A DNA stretch of 64,000 nucleotides from Gilvirhabdus luticola (GTDB taxonomy: Bacteria > Bacteroidota > Bacteroidia > Flavobacteriales > Flavobacteriaceae): the NCBI RefSeq assembly GCF_032583975.1, contig NZ_JAWHTF010000001.1. One strand, 5' to 3'. This document shows, piece by piece, positions 59,695-64,000 of the stretch. The first letter of the stretch is position 1. Each line of letters opens with the position of its first letter. The notes beneath the pieces are model-generated. The model was not told the DNA's origin. It saw only the letters and a program-made list of their open reading frames with translations, and searched no databases. A program made the position numbers and the translations under genes.

Positions 59695-60591
59695 CTAATT
59701 AGTTTTGTAATTTATCAGTTTTTTAGGACCTTCAAGCAATACCCTCACAATTTGAAGTGTGCCATCTTCTTTAGTCGATATTTGCCATTTTATAAGTGAT
59801 ATTTCTCCATTTTCAATTTCTAAACCGGTAATACTTCTAGGATGTACACAACTACCATCATTAAAAAAAGCAATATCTCCTGGTTCAGGAAAACGAGGCC
59901 TATGTGTATGTCCAACAATCGTTATGAGATTGTTATTTTCTATGATCCATTTTTTTGTTCTGCGTTCAACTTTAATAAGCTCTTTATAATTTTTTGCTGG
60001 GCTTGTTGGGTCTGCAATACCCATTACGTTTAATGGCTTCCAAAGTATTCTAACTAAAAATCTACTCCATTTCCAAATCGTATAGTTCCACCAATCTGCT
60101 TGATGCCCATGAGTTAAAAACAATTCCTGCCCAGTTTCGGAGTGTTTTAATATGATGCCTTCATGGTATTTCAAGTCGCAAAACAATTCTACATCTTCAC
60201 CTAGTTTTTGGTCAAAATAGGTGGTTAGGTTTTTTTCAACATAATTGGGGTTTCTATATACCATATCATGATTTCCCCAAATCATATGCAGCCTATCCTG
60301 TTGATGAAATTGTTTCATCAACATATAAACATTTTTGTGAGCTTGCAGAATAGGTTGGAAAGACAAATTCTCCCATAGTTCATCGCCATCACCTAATTCA
60401 CAATAGGTAAACCCTTCATTGTAGTAATGCTTTAAAGCATGAAAATAAATATTTCGGTTGTTAGCAAAATCGTCTGCAAAACTATTATCGCCACGATGAC
60501 AATCACTAAATAATATAAACTTACTATTATTGTCAAAATCTATAATATTGGCATTTTTATAAGCTCTATCAAATCTGGATTTTGAAGACAT
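59695..60591 (-). CDS. Metallophosphoesterase (calcineurin-like)
   Basis: 298 residues with the five metal motifs: FSDCHRGD, LGDGDELW, WGNHDMVY, THGHQAD and VGHTHRPR. The canonical first motif DxH is met as DCH. Substrate unknown; similar proteins are UDP-2,3-diacylglucosamine hydrolase-like or cyclic nucleotide phosphodiesterases. It sits 6 bases from the bestrophin-like gene and 28 bases after the lipoprotein gene. Confidence 0.88.
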   Translation of the reverse strand: MSSKSRFDRAYKNANIIDFDNNSKFILFSDCHRGDNSFADDFANNRNIYFHALKHYYNEGFTYCELGDGDELWENLSFQPILQAHKNVYMLMKQFHQQDRLHMIWGNHDMVYRNPNYVEKNLTTYFDQKLGEDVELFCDLKYHEGIILKHSETGQELFLTHGHQADWWNYTIWKWSRFLVRILWKPLNVMGIADPTSPAKNYKELIKVERRTKKWIIENNNLITIVGHTHRPRFPEPGDIAFFNDGSCVHPRSITGLEIENGEISLIKWQISTKEDGTLQIVRVLLEGPKKLINYKTN

Positions 60592-60619
60592 AAAATAGTT
60601 TTAACTAATGTAGTAAAAC

Positions 60620-61396
60620 TTATTGTAATTTTTCTATAGCATTTGGGAGTAGGCGCTCAACGAATAATGAATATGCAAATTCAGATGGATGTAAATCATC
60701 AGAAGCAACTAAATTAGGATTGTTTAAACCTTCTCTAGTTATATCTGTAATGTAGATAAAAGTGACATCTTTTTCAGTTGAATATTGCTTCGCGAAGTCA
60801 TTATAGTGATTTAATTCTTCAGATATTTGTTCAGAATTTGAGATGCCTTGACCAAAAAGAGTATAGGCATAATCAGGAATTGAAATAACTATGACTTTAT
60901 TTTTGTTGCCTTGTGCATGAATAATAGCAGTATCAAGTAATTCAGGAAATTCAGTTTCATACAAACTAAAAGGTTTATTTTGATACTGATTGTTTACTCC
61001 TATAAGAAGTGTAACTAAATCATAATCTTGAGAAGTGTTTTGAGAGTTTATTGCATTTTTAAGGTCAGTGGTTGTCCAACCTGTTTTAGCAATAACATCT
61101 AAAGTATAATTACTATTTGCAATATTATTAATTAAACTGTCTTTAAGTTGTTCTGGGAATCTACAAGTTTCACAGACGCTTTGTCCTATTGTATAACTAT
61201 CTCCTAATGATAAAATTTTGAATTCTTTGATCAGTATTTCTTCTTCATTATCTACTGTATTGCTTTCATCATTATCATCGTCTAGATTACCCTGATTATC
61301 TAAATTTATATTTGATGATAAAGCCATATCTTGATTTCCATGGCATGACAGCAGAATGCAAATCATACATGAACATATTAGTAATACTTTTTTCAT
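60620..61396 (-). CDS. SGNH/GDSL hydrolase lipoprotein
   Basis: 258 residues. A lipobox LLSC (Cys18) is followed by a Asp/Glu-rich spacer, then LSLGDSYTIGQSVCETCRFP with the catalytic Ser, VTLLIGVNNQYQN with the conserved Gly-x-Asn, and the Asp/His pair in ASDDLHPSEFAY. This is a lipase/esterase-type fold anchored to a membrane; the substrate is unknown. The minus-strand neighbour downstream is the metallophosphoesterase. Confidence 0.9.
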   Translation of the reverse strand: MKKVLLICSCMICILLSCHGNQDMALSSNINLDNQGNLDDDNDESNTVDNEEEILIKEFKILSLGDSYTIGQSVCETCRFPEQLKDSLINNIANSNYTLDVIAKTGWTTTDLKNAINSQNTSQDYDLVTLLIGVNNQYQNKPFSLYETEFPELLDTAIIHAQGNKNKVIVISIPDYAYTLFGQGISNSEQISEELNHYNDFAKQYSTEKDVTFIYITDITREGLNNPNLVASDDLHPSEFAYSLFVERLLPNAIEKLQ

Positions 61397-61430
61397 GTTT
61401 AAACTTAAATTGGCTTTAAAATTTTATGTA

Positions 61431-62609
61431 TTACTTAAATGCGTTCAATCCTGTAATATCCAATCCAGTTATTAAAAGATGAATATCATGAGTGCCTTCA
61501 TAAGTAATAACGCTTTCAAGATTCATTGAGTGGCGCATAATACTGTATTCTCCAGTAATTCCCATACCGCCTAAAATCTGCCTTGCTTTTCTTGCAATAT
61601 TAATAGCCATGTCTACATTGTTGCGTTTTGCCATTGAAATTTGTGCTGAAGTTGCTTTACCTTCGTTACGTAAAACACCCAATCGCCAAGTTAGTAATTG
61701 AGCTTTGGTAATTTCGGTAATCATTTCAGCTAGTTTTTTTTGTTGTAACTGAAATTGTCCAATGGGTTTCCCAAATTGCATGCGTTCTTTACTATACCGA
61801 AGTGCGGTATCGTAACAGTCCATAGCTGCTCCAATAGCTCCCCAAGCAATGCCATAACGCGCAGAATCTAGACAGCCAAGCGGTGCACCAAGCCCTGATT
61901 TATTAGGCAATAAATTTTCTTTGGGTACTTTAACATTATCAAAAATAAGTTCTCCAGTTGCACTTGCCCGAAGCGACCACTTGTTATGCGTTTCTGGAGT
62001 AGAAAAACCTTCCATTCCACGTTCTACTATTAATCCATGAATACGACCTTCTTCATTTTTTGCCCAAACAATTGCAACTTGAGCAAAAGGCGCATTGCTT
62101 ATCCACATTTTGGCACCGTTTAAAAGATAATGATCACCTTTATCTTTAAAGTTGGTTACCATACCAGCAGGATTACTTCCATGATCTGGTTCCGTTAATC
62201 CGAAACAACCCATCCATTCACCAGAAGCTAATTTAGGCAAGTATTTTTGACGTTGTTCTTCAGTACCGTATTTCCAGATAGGATACATCACTAAAGATGA
62301 TTGAACAGATGCAGTTGAACGAACACCAGAATCACCCCGTTCTATTTCTTGCATGATCAGCCCATAAGAAATCTGATCTAAACCTGCGCCACCATATTCG
62401 ATAGGAATATATGGGCCAAAAGCCCCAATTTCTGCCAAGCCATTTATAATTTGTGTAGGAAATTCTGCTTTTTGCGCATATTCTTCAATGATAGGAGATA
62501 CACTTCGTTTTACCCATTCTCTGGAGGCATCTCGCACTAATTTGTGCTCATCTGATAGAAGTTCATCAAGATTGTAATAGTCAGGAGCTTCAAATAAATC
62601 TGGTCTCAT
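61431..62609 (-). CDS. Acyl-CoA dehydrogenase, glutaryl-CoA dehydrogenase-like
   Basis: 392 residues, FAD-dependent. Typical motifs: CFGLTEPDHGSNPAGM (FAD/substrate region), GAKMWISNAPFAQVAIVWAK, and the catalytic Glu in TYEGTHDIHLLITG. The RPDLFEAPDYYNLDELLSDE start and the GTHDIH motif point to glutaryl-CoA dehydrogenase. It would oxidise and decarboxylate glutaryl-CoA to crotonyl-CoA in lysine and tryptophan breakdown, which fits with the saccharopine enzyme elsewhere in the window. Electron acceptor not seen here. Confidence 0.9.
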   Translation of the reverse strand: MRPDLFEAPDYYNLDELLSDEHKLVRDASREWVKRSVSPIIEEYAQKAEFPTQIINGLAEIGAFGPYIPIEYGGAGLDQISYGLIMQEIERGDSGVRSTASVQSSLVMYPIWKYGTEEQRQKYLPKLASGEWMGCFGLTEPDHGSNPAGMVTNFKDKGDHYLLNGAKMWISNAPFAQVAIVWAKNEEGRIHGLIVERGMEGFSTPETHNKWSLRASATGELIFDNVKVPKENLLPNKSGLGAPLGCLDSARYGIAWGAIGAAMDCYDTALRYSKERMQFGKPIGQFQLQQKKLAEMITEITKAQLLTWRLGVLRNEGKATSAQISMAKRNNVDMAINIARKARQILGGMGITGEYSIMRHSMNLESVITYEGTHDIHLLITGLDITGLNAFK

Positions 62610-62755
62610 TTAAGGTTGAATTTAATGTTTTCAAAGTTAACTATATCTAGTGAAAACGATTTAAATTCTATAGAAATATTTTGTACGATAAAGAATTTTC
62701 TTTCATAAATAATATAATTGTACATTTAGTTCATTCTTAACTAACCATTAACAGC

Positions 62756-64000
62756 ATGTCAAAACCTCAAAAAATCGGATTAATAACCACCACGTCATTA
62801 GTTGTAGGGAATATGATTGGCGCGGGAATATTTTTATTGCCAGCAACATTGGCTAAATATGGAAGTATAAGTTTACTAGGTTGGTTGTTTACAGCTGTTG
62901 GGGCAATGATTTTGGCTAAAATATTTAGCAACATGAGTAGAATTCTCCCGGGAATAAGTGGTGGACCTTATGCCTATTCTAAAGCTGGTTTTGGGGATTT
63001 TATAGGATTTTTGGTGGCTTGGGGCTATTGGATATCAATTTGGGTAAGTAATGCAGCTTTGATTACTGCAATTATAAGCGCATTAAGTGTATTTTTTCCA
63101 GAGTTAAAAACCAATTCCATTTTGGCAATTTCTATTGGATTGGGAATAATTTGGTTGTTAACCTGGATTAATAGTAGAGGTGTTAGTGCTTCGGGAAAAT
63201 TTCAGGTGATTACTACAATTTTAAAACTTTCCCCTTTAGTATTTGTTATTTTATTTGGGGTATTTTATTTTAATAGCAACAACTTCCCATCATTTAATTT
63301 AACTGGAAATTCTGATTTGGCTGCATTAGCTGGAGCTGCAACGTTTACACTTTATGCTTTTTTAGGCATTGAATCTGCTTCAATTCCAGCTGGAAGTGTC
63401 AAGAATCCGGAGAAAACAATTCCAAGAGCAACTATGTTAGGAACCATCATTTCTACACTTGTTTATATTTTAGGAACGGTTGTGTTATTTGGGATGTTAC
63501 CAATTGATACTTTACAAACTTCACCAGCACCTTTTGCAGATGCTGGGAAAATTATTGGAGGTGAATATGCAGGATATTTTGTTGCGGCAGGCGCTGCTAT
63601 CTCTGCTTTAGGATGTTTAAACGGATGGATTTTAATGTCTGGGCAATTACCAATGGCCACAGCGAATGATAATATGTTCCCAAGAGTTTTTAAGAAAGAA
63701 AATAAAAATAGTGCACCATATTTAGGGTTAATTATTGGAAGTATCTTAACTTCTGTGGTAATGTTGATGAATTACACCAAAGGGTTGGTAGATCAATTTT
63801 CATTTATTGCTAATTTGGTTGTTTTCACAGCCCTTATCCCTTATTTATTTACGGCTGCTGCCTATATTATAGTTTTAATAGAAAAGAAACTTCATTTGAA
63901 TAATGCTTTTAAAACATTCACTTTAGGAACTCTTGGAGCTACATACTCCATCTGGGCTATTTTTGGTGCAGGACCCAATACTGTTTTTTATGGATTTTTG
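62756..64000 (+). CDS. APC family amino acid permease, 3' partial
   Basis: 415 codons from ATG 62756 (MSKPQKIGLITTTSLVVGNM) to the window end, with no stop. It has at least ten helices. Early motif GNMIGAGIFLLPATLAKYG and later FLGIESASIPAGSVKNPEKT are typical of APC superfamily exchangers such as AdiC-like antiporters or cationic amino acid permeases. The transported substrate cannot be told. The missing C-terminal end is beyond the window. Divergent from the glutaryl-CoA dehydrogenase-like gene. Confidence 0.88.
   Translation, partial: MSKPQKIGLITTTSLVVGNMIGAGIFLLPATLAKYGSISLLGWLFTAVGAMILAKIFSNMSRILPGISGGPYAYSKAGFGDFIGFLVAWGYWISIWVSNAALITAIISALSVFFPELKTNSILAISIGLGIIWLLTWINSRGVSASGKFQVITTILKLSPLVFVILFGVFYFNSNNFPSFNLTGNSDLAALAGAATFTLYAFLGIESASIPAGSVKNPEKTIPRATMLGTIISTLVYILGTVVLFGMLPIDTLQTSPAPFADAGKIIGGEYAGYFVAAGAAISALGCLNGWILMSGQLPMATANDNMFPRVFKKENKNSAPYLGLIIGSILTSVVMLMNYTKGLVDQFSFIANLVVFTALIPYLFTAAAYIIVLIEKKLHLNNAFKTFTLGTLGATYSIWAIFGAGPNTVFYGFL

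Overview
The window is AT-rich chromosomal DNA from a member of the Flavobacteriaceae (Bacteroidota), probably free-living and marine. The placement rests on gliding-motility genes (gldD, gldE), type IX secretion (T9SS) C-terminal sorting domains, TAnnTTTG-type -7 promoter elements, and Bacteroidota-typical families (DUF3098, DUF4271, DUF4296, Bacteroidota-style LeuRS). The species and the marine habitat are inference. I see no tRNA or rRNA gene, CRISPR array, prophage or insertion sequence. Genes are tightly packed and no gap without a gene exceeds 300 bases.

Layout. 1-3081: a pair of M16 peptidase subunits, the first cut by the window edge. 3148-7017: a heavy-metal-binding lipoprotein, then the mutY-ssb-gldE-gldD cluster on the minus strand. 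7153-9292: HU, a 30-residue basic peptide and an RNase G-type ribonuclease. 9403-14153: tag, a thioredoxin-like gene, then the minus-strand run ftsX-DUF3098-uppP-truB-tonB-like. 14224-23957: panE-like reductase, a long leuS flanked on both sides by related intergenic repeats, two SemiSWEET transporters, a zinc protease, an Lrp regulator, a saccharopine dehydrogenase-like gene, a DUF423 gene and pckA. 24082-38728: T9SS cargo proteins, hemD, a glycosyltransferase, dihydroorotase, tyrS, an acyl-protein synthetase-like gene, a two-component system, trmB, a LysE transporter and an alkyltransferase-like gene. 38823-40594: mrp, a NifU-domain gene and an orphan HEPN gene.

40673-58584 is the most striking region. 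On the minus strand lie nifJ (pyruvate:ferredoxin oxidoreductase) and a 2x[4Fe-4S] ferredoxin. Divergent from them is one long apparent operon, korA-korB-nuoABCD-nuoHIJKLMN, followed by a small unknown gene. The nuo set lacks nuoE, nuoF and nuoG, the NADH-oxidising module. The arrangement suggests that pyruvate and 2-oxoacid oxidation reduce ferredoxin, which then feeds an 11-subunit complex I directly. In the control regions I find a palindrome, TGAT-N4-ATCA or close to it, 23 bases upstream of a -7-like element for nifJ, for the ferredoxin gene, for korA and also for the distant thioredoxin-like gene at 10079. This looks like one Crp/Fnr-family activator binding near -41 and tying these genes into one regulon.

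58588-64000: bestrophin-like channel, metallophosphoesterase, SGNH-hydrolase lipoprotein, glutaryl-CoA dehydrogenase-like enzyme, and an amino acid permease running off the right edge.
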